This document shows, in pieces, positions 50,159 through 57,609 of a stretch of 60,521 nucleotides of DNA. A program made the translations under genes and the position numbers. Below the pieces are notes generated by a model, which searched no databases, was not told where the DNA came from, and saw only the letters and a list, made by a program, of their open reading frames with translations. The stretch's first letter is position 1; each line of letters starts with the position of its first letter. The DNA comes from Streptococcus cristatus (GTDB lineage Bacteria; Bacillota; Bacilli; Lactobacillales; Streptococcaceae): NCBI RefSeq assembly GCF_008369405.1, contig NZ_VSJJ01000001.1, positions 1-60,521 of the forward strand. The letters are read 5' to 3'.

Positions 50159-50192
50159 GAAAAAGTAAAGAGCTGAATAGAGATATTCAGCT
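50159..50192 (-). terminator. degV terminator
   Basis: Stem GAGCTGAAT/ATTCAGCTC with a five-base loop, followed on the minus strand by TTTACTTTTT. Confidence 0.8.
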
Positions 50193-50205
50193 CAAAAGGA
50201 GAGGA

Positions 50206-51048
50206 TTAAATTTCGTAGCCCATCAAGAGGCCGCCTTCTTCTGCGTAAAAGCTGCAAAGTCCAGAAGTTGGTAGGAAAGAAATGTCGGCTGCTGGGAATT
50301 TTTCCTTGATAACTTCCGCAAATTGCTGGCAAAATTTCTCGTTATTGCGATGAGCAATGATAATGCGGCCGCCCTTATATCCAGCTTTCAGAACTTCATC
50401 GACAGCAGCAACCAGAGCCTTTTTAGCCCCTCTAGCTTTTTGAAGAAGCTCCAGAGTACCAGTATCACTGGCTTCGCCGACCATGCGAATATTGAGGAGG
50501 CCGACAACTGCACCAATCAGCTTGCTGAGGCGCCCATTTTTGACCAGATTGTCTACCTTAGCCAGTACAAAGAGAAGCTTTGTGTTTTTTTGGTAGTGGG
50601 TGATGGCTTCCACGACTTGCTCAAAAGAAAGCCCTTCTTTGATGAGGTCGTTCAATTTTTTGACAATCAGATCGACCTCGCCACCAGCCGAAAGGCTATC
50701 AATGACATGGATATTTGCTGTTGGATGTTCTTCTAAGAATAGCTTTTTGGCTAGCTGGGCGCTATTGTGACTACCAGAAAGGGAGCCTGTAATTGTCACG
50801 ACAAAGATATTTTCAGCTCCTTCAAAGCTTCTGAGGTAGTCATCAGGGCTTGGACAGGCTGATTTTGAAGCACTTGAAGTAGCGTACATTTTTTCCATCA
50901 TGTCATCAATATCGAGATGAGCGTTATCCACAAAAATCTCATTATCAATCTGAATGGTCAGTGGCACACTCTCAAAAGTTGTCTGGTTGGCCAGATCTGC
51001 AATCTCACGGTAGTCACAGCCAGAATCGGCAACAATTTTCCAAGTCAT
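50206..51048 (-). CDS. DegV family fatty-acid-binding protein
   Basis: A 280-residue DegV-family protein with the N-terminal ADSGCD and the lipid-binding TITGSLSGSHNSAQLAK motifs. Such proteins bind fatty acids and in several Gram-positives act with the FakA kinase to phosphorylate them. AGGAG precedes the ATG. It is divergent from the TetR regulator, whose promoter overlaps its own. Confidence 0.9.
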   Translation of the reverse strand: MTWKIVADSGCDYREIADLANQTTFESVPLTIQIDNEIFVDNAHLDIDDMMEKMYATSSASKSACPSPDDYLRSFEGAENIFVVTITGSLSGSHNSAQLAKKLFLEEHPTANIHVIDSLSAGGEVDLIVKKLNDLIKEGLSFEQVVEAITHYQKNTKLLFVLAKVDNLVKNGRLSKLIGAVVGLLNIRMVGEASDTGTLELLQKARGAKKALVAAVDEVLKAGYKGGRIIIAHRNNEKFCQQFAEVIKEKFPAADISFLPTSGLCSFYAEEGGLLMGYEI

Positions 51049-51079
51049 TTGGGTTCTCCTGGTCTATCAGTTCTATACA

Positions 51080-51112
51080 TTGACAAAAAACATGTCTTTT
51101 CTTACAATTATA
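51080..51112. promoter_or_regulatory. divergent tetR and degV promoters
   Basis: Plus strand: a consensus TTGACA (51080-51085), 17 bases, TACAAT (51103-51108). Minus strand: TATAAT (51107-51112) for degV. The two -10 boxes overlap, so the two genes compete for polymerase or share an operator. Confidence 0.65.
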
Positions 51113-51174
51113 ACATGAAGATGCTTTGATATAAAGCCTTAATTCTCAGCTGATACAGGAAGAAAGAAATTGTT

Positions 51175-51747
51175 ATGGCGGAAAAGAAAATATCAGAAAA
51201 ATCCCTTGCAAATTTAAAAACTTATAACCAAGAATCTAATCGAATTACAAAGGAATCCTTGGAAATTTCTCTGATGCAACTGCTAGAGAAGAAAGATTTG
51301 AAAAAGATTACCATCTCTGAGTTAGTCGAGCGGGCTGGAGTTTCGCGCGCAGCCTTTTATCGGAACTATAGCTCTAAAGAAGAAATTCTAGAGGGGATTT
51401 TCCAAAATACGGTTCAGGGAATTGTCGATAAACTGGAGCAGTTTAATTTCAAGACAGAAATGTACCAGATTTGGCTTTTTCTTTTTAAGGAAGCCAAGAA
51501 GGAAGCGCGTGTCATTAGTCTGGCCATTGACTATAATTTTGAAAAGTTGCTGACGCAGGCGGTCTTTGATTTCCTCGAAAAGCGCAGCAAAGGTGGAAAA
51601 AAGACAGCTAATTCCTATATGAATTCATTCTGGAGTTCTGCTGTTGTTTCGGTGCTTTCCAAATGGATCAAAGAAGGCATGAAGGTTCCGGCTGAAAAGA
51701 TTGCTGCTTTGGGCATGCCCCTTTTCCCACAGAAAAAGAAAACGTAA
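51175..51747 (+). CDS. TetR/AcrR family regulator
   Basis: A 190-residue regulator. The helix-turn-helix is at about 46-73 (KITISELVERAGVSRAAFYRNYSSKEEIL); the C-terminal part should bind a ligand. It lies divergent to degV, so control of fatty-acid-related functions is possible but unproven. The Shine-Dalgarno (GGAAGAAAG) is weak. A terminator separates it from the bacteriocin locus. Confidence 0.85.
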   Translation: MAEKKISEKSLANLKTYNQESNRITKESLEISLMQLLEKKDLKKITISELVERAGVSRAAFYRNYSSKEEILEGIFQNTVQGIVDKLEQFNFKTEMYQIWLFLFKEAKKEARVISLAIDYNFEKLLTQAVFDFLEKRSKGGKKTANSYMNSFWSSAVVSVLSKWIKEGMKVPAEKIAALGMPLFPQKKKT

Positions 51748-51798
51748 GAGTTCGTACAAATATTTGGCACCAATATATCGGACTGAAATAATAGATCA

Positions 51799-51827
51799 TA
51801 AAAACTTACCTAACAAGTAAGTTTTTA
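51799..51827 (+). terminator. tetR terminator
   Basis: Stem AAAACTTAC/GTAAGTTTT followed by TTAC; it is the left boundary of the quorum-sensing locus. Confidence 0.7.
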
Positions 51828-51842
51828 CTTAGTACTTCTTGG

Positions 51843-51910
51843 ACCATTTAAGACTTCTCAGCTACCATTTAGGATTTGGGAGTCATTTGCGATGCTACCT
51901 GTGCTATGCT
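51843..51910 (+). promoter_or_regulatory. BlpR/ComE-type promoter 1 (regulator operon)
   Basis: Box ACCATTTAAGA (51843-51853), 10 bases, box ACCATTTAGGA (51864-51874), 30 bases, then TATGCT (51905-51910). The pair of direct repeats 21 bp apart is the binding-site layout of BlpR/ComE LytTR response regulators. It lies upstream of the LytTR-only gene and implies positive autoregulation. Confidence 0.88.
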
Positions 51911-51929
51911 AGAGCAAAGGAGGTAGACA

Positions 51930-52271
51930 ATGGCTACTATCGTAATCAAAGACGGCAACACTCTTAGAAAGCTGGATCTTTCGACAATTTACTATATCCA
52001 GTCCCATCCTCAAAAGCCGCACGTCGTTCTCATCGTGACTGGACAAGGCAACTACAGCCTTAGGGCTTCTCTGACTGAGCTGGCCAAGCTCTATCCTGAT
52101 GTGCTGGTTCACTGTAATCGTCAAACACTGGTCAATTTAGCCAAGGTCCAAGGGTTTGACAGGGAGCGTAAAAGCTTGTTTTTTGAGCAGTCTGACTTAG
52201 GAGATATTGTCTGCTCAAGGCGTCATTTATCCAGTCTCATCAAGCGCTGGTCTCAGGAAGGAAGAAAATAA
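51930..52271 (+). CDS. blpS: BlpS-like stand-alone LytTR protein
   Basis: A 113-residue protein consisting only of a LytTR DNA-binding domain (TIVIKDGNTLRKLDLSTIYYIQSHPQKPHVV...NCHRQ-like CNRQTLVNLAKVQGF) with no receiver. Pneumococcal BlpS occupies the same place before blpR and blpH. It may compete for or assist at the same DNA boxes. AAAGGAGG precedes the ATG. The symbol is by position and domain, not by confirmed orthology. Confidence 0.78.
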   Translation: MATIVIKDGNTLRKLDLSTIYYIQSHPQKPHVVLIVTGQGNYSLRASLTELAKLYPDVLVHCNRQTLVNLAKVQGFDRERKSLFFEQSDLGDIVCSRRHLSSLIKRWSQEGRK

Positions 52272-52272
52272 G

Positions 52273-53004
52273 ATGAAAATTTTTGTATTAGAAGACGACC
52301 TTAAGCAACAAGCCTATATGGAGTCAACCATTCAGGGAATTTTGGAAAAGAACGGCTGGGAATGCCAGTTTTTAGAAATCTACGGCAAGCCGGACATGCT
52401 GATTGATGCAGTAAGGGAACGGGGGAGCCATCAGATTTTCTTTTTGGATATTGAGATTAAGCAAGAGACGCAGAAGGGGCTAGAGGTAGCAGGAAAGATT
52501 CGCAAGTTGGACCCCTATGCTCTGATTGTATTTGTGACGACTCACTCAGAATTTATGCCCTTGACTTTTCGTTATCAGGTATCAGCTTTTGACTTTATTG
52601 ACAAAGGTTTGTCTGAGGAGGATTTTATCAAGCAGATTGAGCAGGACCTGGCCTATCTTTACGAGAGAAAGGACAGTTTTCAAGCTGAGGAAACTTTTCT
52701 CTTTGAAAATTCCAAATCAGATTTTCAGGTGCCTTTTAATGAAATCTATTATTTTGAGACATCAGAAGTGCCTCATAGACTAGTTCTCTATACTAAGAAA
52801 GAGCGGATCGAATTTTACGGACAGCTTTCTGAGATTACAAAGCAGGACAAGCGTCTCTATCGGTGCCATCGCTCTTATGTGGTCAATCCAGCGAACATCT
52901 CTCAGCTGGATAAGATAGAAAACATAGCCTATTTTCCTAATGGCGCTAGTTGCTATGTATCACGCCTCAAGATGAAAGGATTACGGGCAGCTTTAAAGCA
53001 GTAG
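52273..53004 (+). CDS. blpR: LytTR response regulator (BlpR/AgrA-like)
   Basis: A 243-residue regulator: receiver domain with the phosphate-accepting Asp59 (QIFFLDIEI) and acidic EDD near the N-terminus, then a LytTR domain (about 135-243, ending YRCHRSYVVNPANI...VSRLKMKGL). It should bind the direct-repeat boxes at the five promoters here. The ATG at 52273 begins one base after the previous stop, which is the usual start for receivers (MKIFVLEDD). Confidence 0.88.
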   Translation: MKIFVLEDDLKQQAYMESTIQGILEKNGWECQFLEIYGKPDMLIDAVRERGSHQIFFLDIEIKQETQKGLEVAGKIRKLDPYALIVFVTTHSEFMPLTFRYQVSAFDFIDKGLSEEDFIKQIEQDLAYLYERKDSFQAEETFLFENSKSDFQVPFNEIYYFETSEVPHRLVLYTKKERIEFYGQLSEITKQDKRLYRCHRSYVVNPANISQLDKIENIAYFPNGASCYVSRLKMKGLRAALKQ

Positions 53005-53043
53005 GGAAGTAAGAAGTAATATGATAGAAGTAGGATAGAAATT

Positions 53044-54408
53044 ATGCCAAGAATAATACAAATTGTTTTACTTGTTTTCGAAATGATAGCTCTGTCTTTC
53101 TTATTTTCACGTATCAGTGGAATTAAGTTGACATGGATTAAGTACGTCTTAATACCTTTTATTTATATATTTTTTAATATTCTGCTTTTTGTCTTATTTA
53201 GTGAAACTTTTTTAACTTACTTAGATCTTCCAGTTTATTTTTTAATTTTTTCTTTATTATTAACTAGACAGAGTTTTATTCCTATAAAGTTATCTATCTT
53301 TTATGGTCTTTTCCCAGTTGTTCTTTGGAATCTTCTATATCGTATATTAACTTTTTTTGTTATTCCTATTTTCGGTTTGGAATATAACCAACTAATAAAT
53401 GAAGAACAGCTTATTTTAAATATTACGGCTTTTGTAGCTAGTTTACTATCGTTATGGATCCCAAGTTTACTACATTATAAATTTAAGCGGTTAAGAGAAT
53501 TTAGATTAAATGAGGCTGATAAACACCTAGTCATTTTCCTTGATATATCCATGATTTTTTATATTGTATTTGTACAATTTTTCTCTTATTTAGAAATAAC
53601 TCATAATGTGGTTAATTTGCCACATAGAAAATTAATTGTGATAATTTATATTATTCTCTTTCTCAGTTCGGTAAATATCCTAGACCGTAATTTGCGGGAG
53701 CGAATTCAACAGCAGTTAAGTGAACAAAGAGAGTTACAATTGAGAAATATGTCCGATTACAGTCAGCATATTGAAGAACTTTATAATGAGTTGCGAAGTT
53801 TCCGGCATGATTACATCAATATTTTAAGGAGTCTGAAGTTGGGAATTGATACGCACGATTTACCAGCCATCGAGCAGATTTATAACCAAGTCCTTAAAGA
53901 CTCAGGTCAAGCGCTCAACCAATCTAAATATGATTTGGGTCGTCTGTCCAATATCCACAATGATGCTCTCAAGAGCGTCTTGTCAGCAAAATTTCTAGAA
54001 GCTCAGAGCAAGGGAATAGAAATTGGCTTGGAAGTTCCTCAAGAAATCAAACTTCAAGGAATGGAGTTGCTTGATTTTATCACGATTGTTTCCATATTGG
54101 CTGATAATGCTATGGAAGCAGCAGTGGAGACTAGTCATCCAGTAGTTTCTTTTGCTTTTTTGGATCAGGAAAATAGACAGATTTTTATTGTTGAGAATAC
54201 AATAAAAGAGTTTTCTATCCATTCCGATAATATTTTTAAAAAGGGCTTTAGCACTAAAGGAGAAAATAGAGGGCTTGGTCTCTCCAATGTTCAAAATATT
54301 ATCAGCCACTATCCCAATGTTTCTCTGAGGACAGTCAGTCAAAATTATTTTTTTCGTCAGGAGATTGAAATATCCCTTAAAGACATAAAAGACAATGAAT
54401 GGAAATAG
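53044..54408 (+). CDS. blpH: BlpH/ComD-like sensor histidine kinase
   Basis: A 454-residue kinase of the HPK10/AgrC class: six or seven N-terminal membrane helices (about 1-215), a coiled region, the phospho-acceptor His255 in SFRHDYINI, and an HATPase domain ending GENRGLGLSNVQNII. It should detect the pheromone encoded on the opposite strand just downstream. The sensor half is visibly richer in A+T than the kinase half, suggesting exchange of the receptor portion between strains. The Shine-Dalgarno (TAGGA) is weak. Confidence 0.9.
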   Translation: MPRIIQIVLLVFEMIALSFLFSRISGIKLTWIKYVLIPFIYIFFNILLFVLFSETFLTYLDLPVYFLIFSLLLTRQSFIPIKLSIFYGLFPVVLWNLLYRILTFFVIPIFGLEYNQLINEEQLILNITAFVASLLSLWIPSLLHYKFKRLREFRLNEADKHLVIFLDISMIFYIVFVQFFSYLEITHNVVNLPHRKLIVIIYIILFLSSVNILDRNLRERIQQQLSEQRELQLRNMSDYSQHIEELYNELRSFRHDYINILRSLKLGIDTHDLPAIEQIYNQVLKDSGQALNQSKYDLGRLSNIHNDALKSVLSAKFLEAQSKGIEIGLEVPQEIKLQGMELLDFITIVSILADNAMEAAVETSHPVVSFAFLDQENRQIFIVENTIKEFSIHSDNIFKKGFSTKGENRGLGLSNVQNIISHYPNVSLRTVSQNYFFRQEIEISLKDIKDNEWK

Positions 54409-54433
54409 TATTCATTGTCTCTTATGATTTTTT
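54390..54433. terminator. bidirectional terminator between blpH and the pheromone gene
   Basis: Perfect 11-bp stem AGACAATGAAT/ATTCATTGTCT with a nine-base loop that contains the blpH stop codon. T-rich sequence follows on both strands, so it serves both converging genes. Confidence 0.75.
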
Positions 54434-54443
54434 ACTATGGAAG

Positions 54444-54599
54444 TTAACTCCATTGAGAAGTACTTGATTCAGTGAGTCTCCTAAGATTTAAAAAATTGTT
54501 CCAAAAAGCATTAAGCCAATTGTTACCTCCTCCTGAAATTTTTTCTAATTCCTCAGTTGATAATACATTGAATTGTTTGATTGATTCTTTTTTGTTCAT
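54444..54599 (-). CDS. blpC: BlpC-like pheromone precursor with double-glycine leader
   Basis: A 51-residue minus-strand ORF. The leader (residues 1-24) ends LSTEELEKISGG, a perfect double-glycine consensus (Leu-12, Ser-11, Glu-8, Leu-7, Ile-4, Gly-2, Gly-1). The mature peptide would be 27 residues, starting GNNWLNAFWNN and ending TSQWS. Total and mature lengths equal those of pneumococcal BlpC (also GGG then Trp-rich). AAGGGGG precedes the ATG at 54599. Its own promoter (54627-54694) bears the same boxes, giving a positive loop. The mature sequence is unlike any pheromone I know. Confidence 0.87.
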   Translation of the reverse strand: MNKKESIKQFNVLSTEELEKISGGGNNWLNAFWNNFLNLRRLTESSTSQWS

Positions 54600-54626
54600 A
54601 ATATGCCCCCTTGTTTTAATGATATT

Positions 54627-54694
54627 AGTATAACAAAAATAATACTGTTTTAGTGGGTTAAATCTTAATCAGTCTTTATTCACTCCTGAATGGT
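54627..54694 (-). promoter_or_regulatory. BlpR/ComE-type promoter 2 (pheromone gene)
   Basis: Minus strand: box ACCATTCAGGA (54684-54694), 10 bases, box ACTGATTAAGA (54663-54673), 30 bases, then TATACT (54627-54632). Same spacing as the other four. The stretch 54695-54815 between the two divergent promoters holds nothing else I can name. Confidence 0.88.
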
Positions 54695-54815
54695 AAGTTT
54701 CTATTCTATCATTTATTTTCCTAATGTGAGGAATTAGACAGTTTAAAAGATATGAAAAGGTAAATATATTCACCAACGTTTGTTTTAGAATTATTTTATG
54801 GATGCGATTGGAATG

Positions 54816-54883
54816 ACTGTTTAAGAGTAAATAAGAACCATTTAGGATTTTCTTGTTTTTCTGCTCTAAAAATAAGTTAAACT
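54816..54883 (+). promoter_or_regulatory. BlpR/ComE-type promoter 3 (wall-anchored thioredoxin-like gene)
   Basis: Box ACTGTTTAAGA (54816-54826), 10 bases, box ACCATTTAGGA (54837-54847), 30 bases, then TAAACT (54878-54883). Confidence 0.87.
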
Positions 54884-54911
54884 AGACCTATAAAAATAGA
54901 AGGAGTTTATT

Positions 54912-55886
54912 ATGAAAAACAAATGGTTTATTTCGATATTGCTTTGCCCGCTTTTTCTTGGTCTAGGTGCTCTGCCGGTGGCAGCTGATGCAGATAGCAT
55001 AGTAGTACAAGATGGTCAAGAAAGAGTAGAGGTCAGTAGAAGCACTGATAAAACATTACCGACTGAATCAGATACTAAGTCTGAATCCAGTAGTGAAGCA
55101 GAGTCAAGCCAAATTACAAAAACTCAGACTGCAGAGCAGAATTCTAATCCACCAGTTCACACTGAGACTGCTAAAGCTGAAGTAACTATGGAAAGCTATC
55201 TAGAAAATGTAGCTGATTTTCAAAAAGTTTCGATTAATCAAGTATATCAAGCTTTTACTGAAGATGGTCAGGATCATACAATCTATGTTGGTCGTCCGAC
55301 CTGTTATTATTGTCGAGAGTTTTCTTCCGTTCTGAAAGAGTTTAATCAATTAATTGATAATCATCTTGAATATTATAATAGTGATGGGAAAGATTTCGAT
55401 GATCAGGCAAAGAAATTTTTATTTGAAACAGTTGGAATACCCGGAACTCCGACTATTCTTTATCTAAAAAATGGAAAACTTGTGTCTGGTTGGGCTGGAG
55501 GAGGAGTTACAGCTCAACAATTGTATGACCATTTGTATGCTAGTTCAGCAATTAAACAAGATGAGAAAGCGGAACAGTCAAATACAACTGAAAATGGACG
55601 TGGTTCTGTAGTTGCTCATTCGATAACTATCCCAACCGCAAAGGATAGCGACAGAGACCTTTCTAAGCCAGTTTTGCAGGAAAGTGCGGATGCTAAGACT
55701 AGTCAAACTCTCACTTTAATGGATAGTAATTCAAATAATCAAAAGAGTAAAGAGGCGTTAGTTCATCCGGCTTCAAGAATATTGCCACAGACAGGGGAGC
55801 AGAAGAGTGCATACTTCAAATTGCTAGGCATTATTTCATTAGGAGCAATGTTTGCTACTCTCTGTCCAAAGCGTCAGAAGGATTAA
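54912..55886 (+). CDS. sortase-anchored thioredoxin-like protein, co-regulated with bacteriocins
   Basis: A 324-residue surface protein: signal peptide (about 1-25), a Ser/Thr/Glu-rich linker (30-90), a thioredoxin-fold domain (about 95-215) with the redox motif CYYC (Cys131, Cys134) and the cis-proline region GIPGTPT (Pro180), a second polar linker, then LPQTG (291-295), a hydrophobic stretch and a basic tail for sortase A. The domain resembles bacteriocin accessory proteins of the PedC/Bta type. AGAAGGAG precedes the ATG. Its BlpR-type promoter ties it to the two-cysteine bacteriocins downstream; disulfide formation in them is my inference. Confidence 0.85.
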   Translation: MKNKWFISILLCPLFLGLGALPVAADADSIVVQDGQERVEVSRSTDKTLPTESDTKSESSSEAESSQITKTQTAEQNSNPPVHTETAKAEVTMESYLENVADFQKVSINQVYQAFTEDGQDHTIYVGRPTCYYCREFSSVLKEFNQLIDNHLEYYNSDGKDFDDQAKKFLFETVGIPGTPTILYLKNGKLVSGWAGGGVTAQQLYDHLYASSAIKQDEKAEQSNTTENGRGSVVAHSITIPTAKDSDRDLSKPVLQESADAKTSQTLTLMDSNSNNQKSKEALVHPASRILPQTGEQKSAYFKLLGIISLGAMFATLCPKRQKD

Positions 55887-55937
55887 ATTTCCTTACTAGT
55901 CACTTTAAAAGTTAGAAAAGATGCAAAGATAAAACAT

Positions 55938-55976
55938 AAAAATACATTCTCTATTTTGGAGAATGTATTTTTAAAA
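55938..55976 (+). terminator. terminator of the thioredoxin-like gene
   Basis: Stem AAATACATTCTC/GAGAATGTATTT followed by TTAAAA, ending three bases before the next promoter box. Confidence 0.75.
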
Positions 55977-55978
55977 TG

Positions 55979-56046
55979 ACTATTCAGGAGTAAATATCTA
56001 CTATTCATGATTTTTGTGACCAAAGATTAGAAGAAAGTGTTATACT
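55979..56046 (+). promoter_or_regulatory. BlpR/ComE-type promoter 4 (bacteriocin operon)
   Basis: Box ACTATTCAGGA (55979-55989), 10 bases, box ACTATTCATGA (56000-56010), 30 bases, then TATACT (56041-56046). Confidence 0.88.
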
Positions 56047-56094
56047 TTAGGTGTGATCGCGATACACGAGAAAAAACAACAGGAGGTATCTATT

Positions 56095-56334
56095 ATGGAT
56101 ACAAAAGTAATGTCACAGTTTGAAGTGATGGATGAAGATATGTTAACTGCTATTGAAGGCGGTGGAATTGATTGGGGCAAAACAGCTTCATGTGCTGGCA
56201 GTATTGCTATGGGAGCAATGGAAGGATATGGTATGGCTGCAGGCTCAACAATATTTCTAGGTCCCTTTGCAATTGGAACTGGGGCAGTTGGAGCGGTTAT
56301 AGGTGGGATTGGCGGAGCGTTTTACTGCGGTTAA
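56095..56334 (+). CDS. double-glycine class IIb bacteriocin precursor 1
   Basis: A 79-residue precursor. The leader of 23 residues (MDTKVMSQFEVMDEDMLTAI then EGG) precedes a mature peptide of 56 residues rich in Gly and Ala with GxxxG spacings and two cysteines (Cys33, Cys78). It resembles pneumococcal BlpU/BlpM-type peptides (compare their N-terminal GGG-x-x-W). AGGAGG lies before the ATG at 56095; an upstream in-frame ATG at 56053 is not used. With the peptide at 56847 it probably forms a two-peptide bacteriocin. Confidence 0.9.
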   Translation: MDTKVMSQFEVMDEDMLTAIEGGGIDWGKTASCAGSIAMGAMEGYGMAAGSTIFLGPFAIGTGAVGAVIGGIGGAFYCG

Positions 56335-56371
56335 TTATTAAATGGGTAGCATAAAAGGAGGTGTGTAAAAT

Positions 56372-56767
56372 ATGAGTAAATTATTCAAAAGCCAGTTATT
56401 AATGAGAGTTTTAACTGCCCAGCTTCCAGGAATAGCCCTATTTCTGGTAATACTTAATGGCGAATTTTTAAAAATGTCAATTCTTTTCCAAGTCTGTTTC
56501 GCAGTCATCCTAGTGGGAAATTTGATTTTAAATCTTTACTTTGTAGATATGGCAAATAAAAGATACAAAACACCGATATTATCTGGACAAATATTTTTTA
56601 CTACTTTAACTTTTTTCATGCTTCTTTTTAGTACTTACCGGACAGTGGTAGTTAGTAATGACTTTCAAAAATTTATTGCACTGATATGTACAATTATATT
56701 GCTTATTTTATTTTCCCTACTAGTTTGGGGAATCAAATATAGTAAATCACACGATAGGAATAAATAA
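56372..56767 (+). CDS. putative bacteriocin immunity membrane protein
   Basis: A 131-residue protein with four hydrophobic segments and basic ends. Its place between two bacteriocin genes, 38 bases after the first with a strong AGGAGGTG site, points to immunity, as for similar four-helix proteins in blp and other class II loci. No sequence family is recognised, so the role rests on context. Confidence 0.68.
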   Translation: MSKLFKSQLLMRVLTAQLPGIALFLVILNGEFLKMSILFQVCFAVILVGNLILNLYFVDMANKRYKTPILSGQIFFTTLTFFMLLFSTYRTVVVSNDFQKFIALICTIILLILFSLLVWGIKYSKSHDRNK

Positions 56768-56846
56768 TTTTGTACCGATTTATTCGCTTTGATGTATTCT
56801 AGGGTTTTGAGCAAAACAAAATGACAATAACAAGGAGGTATCTATT

Positions 56847-57080
56847 ATGGATACAAAAGTAATGTCACAATTTGAAGTGATGGATGAAAACATGTTGGCT
56901 ACTGTTGAAGGTGGTGGAGGACACTATAATCCTAGCGCACAAGATATTTTTAAAGCAGCAGCTTCTGGTGCAGTTCAGGTTGGAATGACTTGTTTGCCTG
57001 CTGGCCCATGGGCTGTTGCTGGTTGTGCATTAGTAGGTGGACTTTGGGGCGGTTATCTTCAATATGAGTTGAGGCACTAA
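56847..57080 (+). CDS. double-glycine class IIb bacteriocin precursor 2
   Basis: A 77-residue precursor whose leader (23 residues ending VEGG) is nearly identical to that of precursor 1. The mature part is 54 residues with GxxxG-like spacings and two cysteines, Cys49 and Cys60, separated by ten residues. The ribosome binding site and the first 50 or so bases of the gene also match precursor 1. No BlpR-type box precedes it, so it is read from promoter 4. A partner role with precursor 1 is inference. Confidence 0.88.
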   Translation: MDTKVMSQFEVMDENMLATVEGGGGHYNPSAQDIFKAAASGAVQVGMTCLPAGPWAVAGCALVGGLWGGYLQYELRH

Positions 57081-57124
57081 GATTAACTCTTGTTGAAAAA
57101 CAGAAATAGTAGCGGAGGTGTATG

Positions 57125-57244
57125 ATGCGAAAAAAGAAATATTTGATTATTTACTTTTTAGTAGTTATCCTAGGTTCTATATTTGGCGGTTGGAAGTACG
57201 TCGAGCCTCCCATGCTAAATATTGATCATTTGAAAGAAGACTGA
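57125..57244 (+). CDS. 39-residue membrane peptide in the bacteriocin operon
   Basis: A small ORF with a strong GGAGG six bases before the ATG. The peptide begins with four basic residues (RKKK), followed by a hydrophobic helix (about 6-21) and a short acidic C-terminal tail ending DHLKED. One helix with Lys/Arg inside suggests a C-out membrane peptide. It could be an immunity factor or a short exported signal. An ATG three bases upstream is an alternative start. Confidence 0.6.
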   Translation: MRKKKYLIIYFLVVILGSIFGGWKYVEPPMLNIDHLKED

Positions 57245-57339
57245 ATATCTTTCAAATCGCATCTTTAATTTCTATCCGTTTCCGTTAAGAAAGATTATAG
57301 GCGTTTGGCTTCTTAGTTGTGAAATAGTTAAATAATGTA

Positions 57340-57370
57340 CAGCATTTGCTTCCAGCAAGTGCTGTTTTTC
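57340..57370 (+). terminator. bacteriocin operon terminator
   Basis: 10-bp stem CAGCATTTGC/GCAAGTGCTG with loop TTCCA, then five T. Confidence 0.85.
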
Positions 57371-57378
57371 TTCAAATG

Positions 57379-57446
57379 ACCATTTAGGATGAAATACTGA
57401 CTGTTTATGATTTTCGGCTTGTTATTTGAAGAAAGCGCGCTATAAT
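57379..57446 (+). promoter_or_regulatory. BlpR/ComE-type promoter 5 (ABC-transporter operon)
   Basis: Box ACCATTTAGGA (57379-57389), 10 bases, box ACTGTTTATGA (57400-57410), 30 bases, then TATAAT (57441-57446). A second, apparently constitutive extended -10 (TGA then TATAAT, about 57525) lies before the ABC gene. The rest of 57245-57609 holds only leader sequence. Confidence 0.88.
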
Positions 57447-57609
57447 CTAAGTAGGTTAAGATTGACTTCTCAAATGGTTGAGGTCTGTTAAGACAAAAAA
57501 ACTTTTAATCAAAAATTTATGATATAATAACAGCATAATAATCATTTGTAATTTTGGGAAAAAGGTGATTTGCTATATCTAATGGCGCTTTTTAGAATGG
57601 AGGGCATCT

